Shown piece after piece: positions 11,185-23,912 of a DNA stretch of 64,000 nt. The notes beneath the pieces are model-generated. The model was not told where the DNA came from, made no database searches, and worked only from the letters and a program-made list of their open reading frames with translations. The position numbers were made by a program, and so were the translations under genes. The DNA lies in the NCBI GenBank assembly GCA_027563935.2, contig JANVAS020000231.1, positions 18,060,001-18,124,000 of the forward strand, in the 5' to 3' direction. The first letter of the stretch is position 1, and every line of letters begins with the position of its first letter. Origin of the DNA: Costus lasius. Its lineage: Eukaryota; Streptophyta; Magnoliopsida; Zingiberales; Costaceae.

Positions 11185-11662
11185 TTATCTTTAGAAGGTG
11201 TGTGGTGACAATGATTTCCCCAGTCCAGTTTTTACCTGGGCGTGCCTTCGCAAGGAAATTCGTTGACCCTGGGCATAACGGTTAGGACCAGACTTGACTA
11301 GTTTTTCATATGACACTGACATGATGAATCACTGGAGGCAGCTGTTGAGAGGATAGGGTTCTGTGTTGTATCCAGCCCTCGCTGGACACAGGGCGCCTAG
11401 TCTGTCTTAACTAAGAGGAATTGTGCATGGCACAATTGGCTGGCATGCCTACCTAAGGAAGCATGAAACTCTCTGTGCATCCCAACTCACCCTCGTGAGT
11501 CGCGGAGACCTCATGTGAAATTAGGATCCTACTCACTTATTTCCATGTTGAGTTTGAGAGTTCTCAACTTGTTTTGGAAGTAGTGGGAGCATAGCATTTA
11601 AATTTAAAGTCCTTGTTAAATGCTTTATCATAGTACTTATTTTACTTATTTGCTTATTGTAG
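11185..11662 (+). other. Leader remnant of decayed copia element F
   Basis: This aligns by eye with the last third of the A-family leader. Shared landmarks occur in the same order: cttatctttagaaggtgtgtgg, ggaggcagc, ctgtgttgta plus a hairpin, ctctgtgcatc, and cgcggagacc. The 5' LTR, PBS and first part of the leader are absent on this side and presumably lie left of the window beyond the inserted minus-strand LTR. It ends in a pyrimidine-rich tttgcttattgtag that abuts the gag ATG. Confidence 0.65.
11361..11391 (+). other. Leader hairpin in element F
   Basis: CTGTG/CACAG encloses TTGTA and an inner stem TCCAGC-CCTC-GCTGGA. The outer stem and the TTGTA bulge match hairpin 2 of the A family. The inner stem has a different sequence but still pairs perfectly over 6 bp. 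Confidence 0.65.
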
Positions 11663-12802
11663 ATGACATCTCCTAATCTAAGATTGAAACTTTATAAAAA
11701 TAAATTGGATGGGACAAATTGGACAAATTGGTTCAAGATTTTGTCCAAGATACTGGAACAAGAAAATAAGGTGCATCTTCTTGAAAGACCTCCATCCCAG
11801 CCCAGTGTATATTTCACTAATGACTGGGAGTGGAATGTCTATCTTGAACATTGTGAAGATAACGAACAGTACACTGCTCTTGTCTTAGAGTGCATGACCC
11901 CAGAGGACAAGGTTGAATGTGATGAGATGGGGATCTATGATCTAATCATACATCTCAAGGGTCTCTTCACACCATGCTCTATAGACAATGATCAGGAGAG
12001 TTCCGTTGGATCTTCAGAATGTGTGCCTGAATCTGAGAAAGACCATGGTTCTGTATCTTCGAAGCTAATACTTCGGAAGACTGGAAATGCATGGGTATTT
12101 CGAAGAGGATTGATGGCCAAGAAGAGCATGGCAAAGAGGAAGGGATGTAATCCATCCGCTTCAGGTATTGTGTTATCGAGGTCTTTTGTCTACTTCTTAT
12201 TCATGGGTACTGGGTACCGTATGTGAGGCTCACATATGTTTTACATGTGCAGGAGCTCAAAAGAAGTAGGACGATGAGGCTTGATGGGATCGACTCTCGG
12301 GTCAAGGACGAAGCATTGGATGCCGCTGTTGATATCATCTCACTGCCTTAAAGACTTTATCTAGAACTTTGCTATTATGTATCAGCTTATGTATTAGAAC
12401 ATCATTCCTTTTGGAAAGGATTTCAGTTTGAAATAAAAAATAATATTTTCTTTAATCTGAGATGTTCTATTGAAGTGATATAGTTGATAATAGTTTGTGG
12501 TTCTATATGTAACACAAGATCAAATCCAATGATTGAATAAACACCCTCTTATAGCATTGTCTCTTGAACCATAGAACAATGGTCACATCCAAAGATCCAT
12601 GGACAATTGGGATCATTATCCTTTCAGGATTATGATACATGTAAGCCTAGTTCATAGGAACAATGTGACAGATGCTGCCTTCACCATAAAGGGTGGAAGG
12701 ACTATTGGCTTGCCGGATCTATTACACAGCAATGTATGTGGACCCATGTAAACAAGCACTAAGAGGTGTTATATGCTTCATCAGGTGTGGGTATGCCTTA
12801 TC
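11663..12802 (+). pseudogene. Decayed gag-protease-integrase start of copia element F
   Basis: An open stretch of 187 codons (11663-12226) begins MTSPNLRLKLYKNKLDG and has the DGTNWTNWF-type start of a copia Gag (UBN2 fold). It then jumps to sequence matching the region just after the zinc knuckle in A, so most of the later Gag and the CCHC motif are deleted. From about 12250 the reading resembles the A-family segment after the protease site (ELKRSRTMR-like). Near 12715 a broken integrase motif LLHSNVCGP is visible. Element B then interrupts it and the integrase continues at 21776. Several frames are needed, so this is a pseudogene. Its closest relative in the window is the A family, from which it is clearly diverged. 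Confidence 0.75.
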
Positions 12803-14482
12803 TGTTGGGGTATGCCCTTAAGGCTAATGTTTGAAGCCTTGGGATTGTAACAGTATCATGTATAAACCCTTGTGTTTATAAAGGCAATGGTTGTTATTCA
12901 GTTTGTTACATTGTCTGCTGCAATACATGTGCTTCTGAATAATGTCTCAGAGCTGTTCAGCTTGGCTGACATGCTATGTGTCCTTAGTCGAGATATCTTG
13001 GTGAACATGAGACAGCCTTGATATGCTTAAGACTAATATGTGTTCTAATCTTATAGGATGCTTCGAGCATGAAATAAGATGTAGACTCATGGGTACATTG
13101 GATGTACTGGACAGACCCTACTAGGATATTCAATTGCTTGTCACAATGTGAATAATCCTTGATTGCAACAAGTGGCACATTTCCTCTGACTTGAGATCAC
13201 TTGTGTTTCTAAATGATGATTGTCATTGTTTTGAGGTAGTTCAATATCATTTGAAACATAATGGTTATAGACTATCTTGGATGGTGAGCTTGAGTCATGT
13301 TAGGGCACTAGTGATAGATAAAGGATGGCCGTCTCCTTCATTGGAGTGTGATGTTCTAAAGGGGACCCTGGATGAGATGATTGAGAAAGTGTATGGCCAT
13401 ACCCAGGTGACTATGTTCATCTAATCTGATCATGCTCATCATATTGGAGCTACAGGCTTGACACGCTTGTCCAATAAGAACATCCAGTGGCAAAGGAATC
13501 ATGTATGCCTGGTGAAGTGGATTCACACTTGTGCTGTGGTTTGGGTGTAGTCTTGGAAGACTCTTTCTTTTATATCAGGAGACAGTGATGTGTTGCTAGA
13601 TACCCCTCACTGATCGTGATGACGTAAGTTATCGTTACCGACATTTAAAGGAAACCCTTAGGGTCGCACAATTTGATGATATGGCTTACTTAAGTCAGAT
13701 CGTGTGGACTGAATTGTTTAGGTTCAGTTTAAAGGGATTTAATCTCTGATTGTGAGTGAGATCTGGTCTGATCATGTTTGATTGATTAGGGCTTGAGATC
13801 GGTAAGCTTCGATTGAGAGAATGGATGCTAGATCGGTGAGATCAGGAGCATCAAGAGATCAACGGTCAGATCAAGAACCTTAGGGTTTAATGTGATCTGG
13901 ACTAATGGCTTGGGTTAATTGGTCTTTGAACCAAACCAAAATTGAACCTGCTCATCATGTGAGCGCACGGTTCAAGTTAAGAGAAATATGCGATTGGGAA
14001 AAACCCTTGATCGCATGTTGAGGAGTGGCTTTCTATTTTTAGAAAGCATGATCACATACGTGACCACGCCTCACCTCTTCACGCCTATTGTTGTCGCCCC
14101 TCTCTTCTCGTGTGTGTTTTTGGAGGCACTCTCGTGGAAGAGGTTTTGACGACAAGGAAGAATCGCCAAGTGTGGATCTCATCTTCTTCATCCCTTCTCA
14201 CACGACAAGGTCACTTGGAGAACCTTGCTAGCACAAGGAGCGTCCAAGGAGCAAGCCATCGATCATCTTGTGTGTGGCGCTTTGGAGGAGAACCCCATCG
14301 TTCTCTCTTCTTCCTAGACACCATCTAAGCGATGGCCATGGTATGAGTCATTACCATTCTATTGCGATTGATTTTAAAGTTGATAATATTTCATGATTCG
14401 ATCCCTAGAAACCCCTTCCGCTGCATGTAAACCTCCATATGCGCCTATTAGGGTTTCGCTCCCCCTTGTTAGGGGACTTTCA
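12803..14482 (+). repeat. 5' LTR of element B
   Basis: 1680 bp, TGTTGGGGTATGCC to GGGGACTTTCA. It is followed by two bases and the PBS. The LTR end carries the hairpin-like ctcccccttgttagggga. Differences from the 3' LTR include ggggaccctgg against ggggcccccctgg near 13361. Confidence 0.95.
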
Positions 14483-14484
14483 AT

Positions 14485-14496
14485 TGGTATCAGAGC
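14485..14496 (+). promoter_or_regulatory. Primer binding site of element B
   Basis: TGGTATCAGAGC, two bases after the 5' LTR; initiator tRNA-Met type. Confidence 0.93.
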
Positions 14497-16182
14497 AAGT
14501 TTATATGCATGTTTGTATGATTGCTAGTGATCCATGTTTGCGCAACACCTTAGATCTAACCTTCATGCCAAAACTACATGATGTATGATTTTTATCATTA
14601 GCGCATGTATCTAGTTGGCGCATCCATTTAGTTTTTCTCAAAAACTTCTTTACTTGCGCGACTCACCTTAGATCTAAGTGGCGCCTGCTATAAGTCCTTA
14701 GACGGGTTAGTAGGGTTGAAGTCATCTCTAGTTAAGATCCAACTAGTCTGATCAGACCATCTGACAGCCTAGATGGGTCGACCAGATGGCACCTATACGC
14801 AAGCATAAGGTGGCTATAGGTCGACTGCATCAAAGGCGTGTAGCGAGGTCTGGTTGAGACAACCAGTGAACACGCATGAGTTAGTCCCGGGGTCACACCC
14901 GCTTGCCAAAACTCATGTAGGTTGTTCAGCCCTAGCGCATGCATAGTTGACCACTGGGTCGACTCAAGTCAGTTAGGACTTGGTGCATGCAAGGGCAGTG
15001 GATCTGACTAGGTCTGATGAGTGGATCCCTATTAATGGACCGTTGTAAGGTAGTAGGGCACATAAGGAAAATAAAATTGAAGCTAATGGGTTTTTCGAAA
15101 ATTTTATTTTCATGAATGGATCACATGTTGATTGTAAGCATATGCTTGTTTATTTAATCTTATGTGGGACACCTAATTAATGTGTGCTGTGCTGGGGCCT
15201 GCGTGCCTGGTTAAAATTTGTAAATTAATTTTTATTGTGATCTGCGCATCACATTTTTATTTAATTTATAAACTGTAATTGACCTGCGAGTCAATCTTGT
15301 CTAGATAGATTAAATTGTATTTTAATCAGACAAGAGCACAGAGCACACTTGGCAGAGGCGCATGCAGCAGTGGCTTGACCAGACGGGAGGTCTAGGGTTC
15401 GACCCTAGGACAGGCGCATTTTCCCTGGTGGGCGCACCTGAGCTGCAGTTGGCGCTTGGGCCCTAGGTTGGGCCAGATGAGAAGCAAAACCCCCATGAAG
15501 AAAAGCAAGTGAAGACTTAAGTTAGGTTAAGGTCTTACTTAGGATAGTTGAGAAGATAAAAGACCGTTAAAATCCAACGTTAAATATCAAGCACGTAAAG
15601 CCTTCTGACGCGAAACCTCACTGTTCTGACTATCGTTGGGGCCGTGTTGTACCCTCTCAGTGGGCACACCCATCTATCTTCAGACGGTGTGTGATTACAC
15701 CTGCGTGTTACAGAGAAGGGATTTATCGCTTCTCGTTGCTCAGCATAGCACGTGGTGGTCCAGGGAGTAGGTCAGGTCAGCTTGACCATGTAGGCTACAT
15801 ATGTGGCGCATATGGTAGCACATGGAGGCAGCCATCTGTGGGATTAGCGACAGTGTTGTACCAACTCAGTTGGCACAGTCTGCTGGATTGCCCAGATGAA
15901 GGGGAATCGTACGGGTTGGCGATTGGCAGGGACTGCCTACCAGAAATTAGTGCTTGTACTCTCTGTGCATCTTATCTCGCCTGAGCGGGACGCGGAGACC
16001 AAGTATGAAATCTGGATCCCATCTAACTAAAAGAGTGTTACTCTTTCGGACTGTTTTCATGGATTTTTCAGTCAGATAAAATAGTGAGAAAAGAATCATT
16101 CTTAAGTCCTGAATTGATTCTTTACATTGATACTGACCTTGCTGTTCTTGCATTGTTGTAGATTCCTGCAGCAACGAACACC
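14497..16182 (+). other. Untranslated leader of element B
   Basis: A 1.69-kb leader with the family landmarks: a tRNA-like patch at 15350-15420, hairpin 1 at 15643-15668 (inner stem with one mismatch, CCCTC-TCA-GTGGG), hairpin 2 inner stem at 15861-15873, and a splice-acceptor-like TTGTAG ending at 16161. The outer stem of hairpin 2 is degraded (ACAGTG), consistent with the greater age of B. No coding region is supported. Confidence 0.7.
15350..15420 (+). other. tRNA/SINE-like patch in the leader of B
   Basis: The segment contains ggcttgacc followed by gggaggtctagggttcgacc. The second part looks like a tRNA T-arm or Pol III B box (GGTTCGANNCC) closed by ctagg..cctag. Equivalent patches occur in D, E and H but not in A. 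A functional tRNA is not supported because the full cloverleaf and acceptor stem do not close. Confidence 0.5.
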
Positions 16183-19100
16183 ATCAACTTCAATGTGCGA
16201 TCCCTACTGGAAAGGGAGAAGTTTGCTAGGCCAAACTTCTCAGACTGGTACGGACACCTTAAGATTGTTCTTAAGGCAGAGAGGAAACTGTATGTCCTCG
16301 AGACGGCAATACCGCCTCAACCCGCTCCGAACGCCGCAAGGGCGGTTCGGGAAGCCTATGAAAAGCATGTCAATGATAGCATTGATGTCGCTTGCCTGAT
16401 GCTAGCGTCTATGATGCCACCGTTGCAGCGTTAGCATGAGGATATGTCTGCTATAGAAATGATAGCAAACCTCAAGATGCTGTATGCTGCACAGGCAAGG
16501 ACTGAGCGCTACAATTTGACTAAGCTGTTCTTTCAGAGCAAACTGGCTGAAGGGAGTCCAGTGGGAGCTCACGTGCTCAAGATGATTGGGCACAAGGAGG
16601 CTCTAGAGAAACTGGGACACACCATCAATCAGGAGCTTGCTGTAGACATTATTCTGCAGTCTCTCCCGCCTTCTTTCGATGCGTTCATTATTAACTTTAA
16701 TATGAACAAAATCGATTGTACTCCGGCAGAGTTGCTGAATATGCTCTTGACTACAGAGGAGACTCTAAAGGGAAAGCCTTCAACCTCTGTCTTGATGTAT
16801 CCTTCAAGGAACAAGAAGAAGGGGAAGAAGGGCAAAGCCCCAGTCAAGAACTACAACAAGGCTCTGAAGCAGAAGGTTAAGCGGTCGAAGGAATACAGAT
16901 GTTTCCATTGTGGCCAGCTGGGTCACTGGAAAAAGGACTGTAAAGCGCTCCAAGGAGATAAGAAGGGAAGCATCGCTTCTGGCTCAGGTATTTATGTGAC
17001 TGAGGTCATGTTTTCTTCTTATGTAATAACATGGGTGTTGGACACTGCATGTGGAGTTCACATTTGTTCAAATGTACAGGAACTCAAGAGAAGAAGACAG
17101 GTGGGACAGCATGAGGTGGACCTACGAGTTGGAAACGGAGCACGGGTTGCTGCTGTTGCTGTAGGAGAATATTACATCTCATTACCATCTGGACTTGTAT
17201 TAGAACTGAACAATTGTTATTTTGTTCCTAGCATTACCAAAAATATTATCTCTATTCCTGCTCTTGTCAGGAAAGGGTTTTCCTTTGAATGCAATATTTC
17301 AAAGTGTGTTTTATCTTTAGATAATATTGTTTATGCTACTGGGTCAATTAACAATGGGTTATTCATGTTGGACATGGAATGTTCTATACAAAACATTGAT
17401 AATAAGAAAGCCAAGTATGCTGATGACAGCACCTTGCTATGGCATAGTCGTTTAGGCCATATTAACAAGAAGCGCATTAAGCGGTTGCATGAACATGGAC
17501 TGCTGGGATCATTCTCCTATGAGGAGATTGATACATGCAAAGCTTGTTTAATAGGCAAAATGACGAAGTCTCCTTTTCCTAATAAAGGTCAAAGGGCTTC
17601 AGGTTTACTTGACCTTATACACAGTGATGTGTGTGGGCCATTTAGTAAACATGCCAGGGGTGGCTATCAATACTTCATTACCTTTACTGTTGATTTCAGT
17701 AGATATGGGTATGTCTATTTAATGAGACATAAAAGTGAATCTTTTGACAAGTTCAAAGAGTTCAAGAATGAAGTACAGAATCAGCTAGGCCGAAATATCA
17801 AGGCACTTCGTTCTGATCGAGGTGGAGAATACTTGAGTCATGCATTTACTGACTATCTAAAGGAGTGTGGGATTATCTCACAGCTCACTCCGCCAGGAAC
17901 ACCGCAATGGAATGGTGTGTCCGAAAGGAGGAACAGAACCTTACTGGATATGGTTCGTTCTATGATGAGTCAGGCTACTCTACCTTACTCCTTTTGGGGA
18001 TTTGCACTGGAAACAGCTGCAAAGGTACTAAACCGAGTGCCATCCAAGGTAGTTTCAAAGACCCCATATGAGTTATGGTATGGGAAACAGCCGAGCTTGA
18101 CATTTATCAGGATCTGGGGTTGCGAGGCTTATGTCAAAAAGCTCGCCTCTGGGAAACTAGAGAGCAGATCTGAGAAATGTATCTTTGTCGGTTACCCTAA
18201 GGAAACTAAGGGTTATTATTTCTACGATCCCAAGGAGAACAAGGTATTTGTTGCTCGGACGGCCATTTTTCTTGAGAAGGAGTTTCTTCTGCAAGAGGCC
18301 AGTGGGAGAGAAATAAAGCTGGATGAGAATCCAGAGGAAGGACAAAGTAGTCAAGCACAGTTGGATGAGCCTGAGCAGGTAGAACAGGTTATTGAACAAC
18401 CTGAGGCTCAGATATCACGGGAACCGCGAAGATCGGGAAGGATCCGTCGACAGCCTGAGCGCTATGATGGAGTCTACATCATTGATAATGATGAACCCCT
18501 CACTTATGCAGATGCGGTCAGTGGACCGGACTCAGCTAGATGGCTTGAAGCTATGCGAGCCGAGATGGACTCCATGTCAGATAACCAAGTTTGGGATTTG
18601 GTTGATCCGCCTCCGGGAGTTATCCCTATAGGCTGCAAATGGATCTTCAAGAAGAAGATTGACATGGATGGTAACGTGGTTACCTATAAAGGCAGGCTAG
18701 TTGCGAAAGGTTTCAAACAAATCTACGGGATAGATTATGATGAAACTTTCTCTCCTGTAGCTATGTTTAAGTCTATTCGGATTCTTCTCGCGATAGCTGC
18801 ATATTATGATTATGAGATCTGGCAAATGGATGTGAAGACTGCTTTCCTTAATGGAAATTTGTAGGAGGATGTGTATATGACACAACCTAAAGGTTTCAAA
18901 AATCCATCAGATCGTCATAAAATAAGCAAGTTAAAGAAGTCCATTTATGGACTTAAACAAGCATCAAGAAGCTGGAGTATTCGTTTTGATGAATCAATCA
19001 GTGAATTTGGTTTCATCAAGAACGAGGATGACCCGTGTGTATATAAGAGGTTTAGTGGGAGCGTGATTACTTTCCTAGTCCTCTACGTCGAAGATATCTT

Positions 19101-20067
19101 AATCATTGAAAACGATATTCCTGAAATGCATGCTGTTAAAGCATGGCTAAGAAAATGTTTCCAGATGAAAGATTTAGGAGAAGCAGCCTATGTGTTAGGT
19201 GTGAAGATCTACAGGGATAGATCTAAGAGGCTTCTCGGGCTGTGCCAGAGTACTTACATCGATAAAGTCCTGGAGAGATTTCATTTAGAGAATTCTAAAA
19301 GAGGATATCTTCCAGTCAGACATGGTCTGAATCTTTCAAAGAGTCATTGTCCTCAAACACAGACTGAGAAAGATGAAATGGACAATACGCCTTATGCTTC
19401 GGCTATTGGGTCTATTATGTATGCGATGTTGTGTACTCGCCCAGACGTCGCTTACGGGTTAAGCGTGACCAGTCGGTTCCAAAGTAATCCAGGTCAGGCA
19501 CACTGGATTGCTGTCAAGAATATCTTAAAATATCTGCGGAGGACCAAAGATATGTTCTTGATATATGGAGGTCAGGAAGAACTCAGTATTGAAGGATATA
19601 CTGACGCTTCGTTCCAATCTGACCAGGATGATTTCCGATCGCAATCAGGCTATGTTTTTAGCTTGAATGGAGGAGCAGTGGTGTGGAAAAGTTTCAAACA
19701 GTCTATCGTTGCTGATTCCACAACAGAAGCCGAGTATGTTGCAGCCTCAGAAGCATCTAAGGAGGCAGTATGGATTCGTAAGTTCGTTCAGGAACTTGCT
19801 GTTGTTCCTTCGAGTGCAGATCCTTTGGTTATCTTCTGTGATAACACTGGAGTAATCGCACAAGCAAAGGAACCACGGTCGCACCAGAAGTCCAAGCACA
19901 TACAGAGACGGTTTCACTTGATCCGGGAGATCATTGATCATGGCGAGATCAAAGTCTGCAAGGTTCATACAGATGACAATCTGGCAGACCCGCTTACAAA
20001 GCCTCTGGCGCAGCAGAAGCATGAGAAGCACTGTAATAATATGGGTTTGAGATTTCTCAACCATTAG
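16183..20067 (+). pseudogene. Copia gag-pol of element B (two nonsense codons, lost start)
   Basis: 3885 bp, exactly the length of the intact frame of E, with no frameshift. The start position reads ATC instead of ATG. Codon 84 is TAG (16432-16434, CAG in E) and codon 894 is TAG (18862-18864, GAT in E). CCHC, DTACG, HHCC and the integrase D, D, E residues are readable. The second aspartate before SRYG is lost (TVDF instead of TDDF; not one of the catalytic three). In RT the YVDD box is YVED (near 19087-19098), a replacement of a metal-binding aspartate expected to impair synthesis. It ends at the same TAG used by the other copies. An autonomous role is excluded. Confidence 0.93.
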
Positions 20068-20075
20068 ATTAAGTG

Positions 20076-20087
20076 CAAGTGGGAGAT
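20076..20087 (+). promoter_or_regulatory. Polypurine tract of element B
   Basis: CAAGTGGGAGAT immediately before the TG of the 3' LTR. Confidence 0.85.
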
Positions 20088-21770
20088 TGTTGGGGTATGC
20101 CCTTAAGGCTAATGTTTGAAGCCTTGGGATTGTAACAGTATCATGTATAAACCCTTGTGTTTATAAAGGCAATGGTTGTTATTCAGTTTGTTACATTGTC
20201 TGCTACAATACATGTGCTTCTGAATAATGTCTCAGAGCTGTTCAGCTTGGCTGACATGCTATGTGTCCTTAGTCGAGATATCTTGGTGAACATGAGACAG
20301 CCTTGATATGCTTAAGACTAATATGTGTTCTAATCTTATAGGATGCTTCGAGCATGAAATAAGATGTAGACTCATGGGTACATTGGATGTACTGGACAGA
20401 CCCTACTAGGATATTCAATTGCTTGTCACAATGTGAATAATCCTTGATTGCAACAAGTGGCACATTTCCTCTGACTTGAGATCACTTGTGTTTCTAAATG
20501 ATGATTGTCATTGTTTTGAGGTAGTTCAATATCATTTGAAACATAATGGTTATAGATTATCTTGGATGGTGAGCTTGAGTCATGTTAGGGCACTAGTGAT
20601 AGATAAAGGATGGCCGTCTCCTTCATTGGAGTGTGATGTTCTAAAGGGGCCCCCCTGGATGAGATGATTGAGAAAGTGTATGGCCATACCCAGGTGACTA
20701 TGTTCATCTGATCTGATCATGCTCATCATATTGGAGCTACAGGCTTGACACGCTTGTCCAATAAGAACATCCAGTGGCAAAGAAATCATGCATGCCTGGT
20801 GAAGTGGATTCACACTTGTGCTGTGGTTTGGGTGTAGTCTTGGAAGACTCTTTCTTTTATATCGGGAGACAGTGATGTGTTGCTAGATACCCCTCACTGA
20901 TCGTGATGACGTAAGTTATCGTTACCGACATTTAAAGGAAACCCTTAGGGTCGCACAATTTGATGATATGGCTTACTTAAGTCAGATCGTGTGGACTGAA
21001 TTGTTTAGGTTCAGTTTAAAGGGATTTAATCTCTGATTGTGAGTGAGATCTGGTCTGATCATGTTTGATTGATTAGGGCTTGAGATCGGTAAGCTTCGAT
21101 TGAGAGAATGGATGCTAGATCGGTGAGATCAGGAGCATCAAGAGATCAACGGTCAGATCAAGAACCTTAGGGTTTAATGTGATCTGGACTAATGGCTTGG
21201 GTTAATTGGTCTTTGAACCAAACCAAAATTGAACCAGCTCATCATGTGAGTGCACGGTTCAAGTTAAGAGAAATATGCGATTGGGAAAAACCCTTGATCG
21301 CATGTTGAGGAGTGGCTTTCTATTTTTAGAAAGCATGATCACATACGTGACCACGCCTCACCTCTTCACGCCTATTGTTGTCGCCCCTCTCTTCTCGTGT
21401 GTGTTTTTGGAGGCACTCTCGTGGAAGAGGTTTTGACAACAAGGAAGAATCGCCAAGTGTGGATCTCATCTTCTTCATCCCTTCTCACACGACAAGGTCA
21501 CTTGGAGAACCTTGCTAGCACAAGGAGCATCCAAGGAGCAAGCCATCGATCATCTTGTGTGTGGCGCTTTGGAGGAGAACCCCATCGTTCTCTCTTCTTC
21601 CTAGACACCATCTAAGTGATGGCCATGGTATGAGTCATTACCATTCTATTGCGATTGATTTTAAAGTTGATCATATTTCATGCATTCGATCCCTAGAAAC
21701 CCCTTCCGCTGCATGTAAACCTCCATATGCGCCTATTAGGGTTTCGCTCCCCCTTGTTAGGGGACTTTCA
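20088..21770 (+). repeat. 3' LTR of element B
   Basis: 1683 bp, TGTTGGGG to CTTTCA, then the second copy of the ttatc duplication. About 13 substitutions and a few short indels separate it from the 5' LTR by eye. Confidence 0.95.
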
Positions 21771-23905
21771 TTATCCAACCTAAGAACTTTGGAGAAATCC
21801 AAGAAGTTCACAAATGAAGTATTGAGTCAAATTGGAGGATCTATTAAAGCACTTTGATTGGATCAAGGTGATTAGTGGAAAATTTGATGACTATCCTAAG
21901 GAGTGTGGGAGTTATCTCACAACTTACTTAGTACACCACTGTGTGGTGAATTTCAAAGAAAGAAAAAGGAACACATTGGATGTGGTTCCATCTTTGAATA
22001 GTCATGCAAATATACTACTATGATGCCATGCAAACAGATGCACTGCCAATCCATAAGAAAGTGTCTGAATTAGCTTTTGAGTTGCGAACTGCAAATATCC
22101 CACTTCTTCAATGGAATTGGGAATGTAATGTGCAGTGATTCAAAAGTATGTGTTTGTGGTGCACTGTAGAGTGCTAATTCTATCCCAAAGAGAACAAAAT
22201 ATTTGTTGCTCAAATTGCTGTCTCTCTTGAGAAAGTATTTCTTTTAAAAGAAGCTAGTGGGAGTAGATTTGATTGGGACAAGGTCCAGAATCAACCACAA
22301 TATAATTAGACACAGATGGAGAGCAAAATCTCACATGCAGATTGAAGGTCAACCTGAGGTTCAAGTAACACATGAACCAGATAAGTCTGGATCGATTCGA
22401 TATGTTGGGCATGACGAATTTTTTATCAAGGATGAACCTAAGACTTATGAGGAAATGGAAGCGGTCGGTGGACCAGATTCCAAGAAATGGCTAAGGGCCA
22501 TGAGAACCATAATGGACTCCATGTCTGCTAATCAAGTCTGGGACTTGGATGAGCTGCCAAAGGGGTAATTCTCACAGGCTGTAAATAAATCTTCTAGGAA
22601 GATAGACATGGAAGGTAACATTGTTACCTTGAAAACCAAGCTAGTGAACAGAAATTTCAGGCAAATCCACTGGGTGGATAATGATGAAATTTTTCACCAA
22701 TAGCTGAGTTTTAAGTCCATTAGGAATCTGCTTGTTATGATTGCATGATCAATTATGGCGTGTTGTTATGAAAACTGCCTTTCTTGCATGGACGTCTGAA
22801 AAGATATCTATAAGGAAATAGCCAGAAGGTTTTCATATCAAGGCCATAAAGATATGCATGGTGTTATGCAAGCATGTTTAAAGGAGCCTGTGTTTACAAG
22901 AAGATCAGTGGGAGCACCTTAATAGTATTTCTTGTTCTAGATGATTGATGATATTCTCCTCACATGGAATGACATCTCAGCTCTTCACATGGTGAAGAAA
23001 AGGCTTGAGATGTATTTCGAGAAGAATAATATAGGGAATGATGCCTACATCCTAGGCGTGAGGATCTATAGATAGAGATCCAAGAAAGTCATTGCCCTTT
23101 AGTCAATCTATGTTCATCCAAGAGTTTCTGGAGAGGTTTATATTGGATGTTTCCAAATATTGATACCTTCCAGAGAGATATGGTCTGACTCTTACGAGGA
23201 TGTTGTATCCTATGACACAACTGGAGAGTAATGACATGGGTCTAAAATCCTGATACATGGTGTATAGGATGGATCATGTTTTGAGTAATATACACAAGAC
23301 CATTTGTGGCAAATGCTTGGAGCATAGCCAGTAAGTTTCAATAAGATCCTAGTGTTTGACACTGGATAGCTGTGAAAGCAATCCTTATATATACTTGGGA
23401 AGTATAAAGGGTTGAAGTCTAGTCTATGATAGACAGGAAGAATTTTGTGTACAAGGGAACACTAATACTTTGTTCCAGTCTTATGACCACAGCTAGGATT
23501 TGCGCTTTGCCTTGTTGTGGTGTTGTGTGCTGAAAGAGCATTATGCAAACCATAGTGGCAAAATTCTACAAATAAGGCTGAGTACATTGCAACTTCTTGT
23601 GGCAGCCAAGGAAGCAGCTTCATTCATTTGAACTTGATTTAGTTCCTGGTGCTTGATGGTCCAGTATAGTTCTTACTGGGGCCATAGCATAAGTGAAGGA
23701 ACTTAGTGCTCAAGTCTGTACTGCAGCATATTATCTGATCTTAGAGATCATAAATATGGATGATGATCAAATTTGTTAAAATAAACACAGATAGCAATCT
23801 GGAAAAACCCACTGACATAGCCTCTGGCGCAGCGGAAGCTAAATGGGTCATACTAGAGACATTGGAACTGGCTAAACATCAGTTGTCCTTGGTCTTAGTG
23901 CAAGT
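21771..23905 (+). pseudogene. Decayed integrase-RT-RNase H remnant of element F
   Basis: This continues the F integrase after element B. Near 21786-21857 a readable stretch EKSKKFTNEVLSQIGGSIKAL matches the A-family integrase before its LRSD motif; the next codon is TGA. At 22350-22568 the linker and RT start are recognisable (MRTIMDSMSANQVWDL). From 22590 on, RT fragments appear in shifting frames, including DDILLTWNDISALH near 22948 and an AYILGVRIYR-like stretch near 23044. An RNase H fragment (KAEYIATS-like) lies near 23575. Stops and frameshifts are frequent, so it is far older than the A-family copies. It ends just before the F polypurine tract. Confidence 0.75.
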
Positions 23906-23912
23906 GGGAGAT
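23901..23912 (+). promoter_or_regulatory. Polypurine tract of element F
   Basis: CAAGTGGGAGAT abuts the TG of the F 3' LTR. It is identical to the tract of the A family although the coding region is highly diverged. Confidence 0.8.

Larger units (their letters stand above)
12803..21770 (+). mobile_element. Copia element B, full length, defective
   Basis: A complete plus-strand element of 8968 bp with LTRs 12803-14482 and 20088-21770. A perfect ttatc duplication lies at 12798-12802 and 21771-21775. It sits inside the integrase remnant of element F. LTR mismatches by eye number about 13, among the oldest of the five dated copies. Coding capacity is lost: the gag ATG is changed, there are two nonsense codons, and one RT catalytic aspartate is replaced. 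LTR ends are TGTTGGGG..CTTTCA; this terminal subtype is shared with H. Confidence 0.95.

Noticed and set aside
10694..11194. 166-codon frame antisense to the F-family LTR, with a counterpart at 23895-24197
   Set aside because: Similarity comes from the shared LTR; the frames differ in length and there is no independent coding evidence.
15350..15420. A functional tRNA gene
   Set aside because: Only a T-arm/B-box-like hairpin is clear; acceptor, D and anticodon arms do not close.
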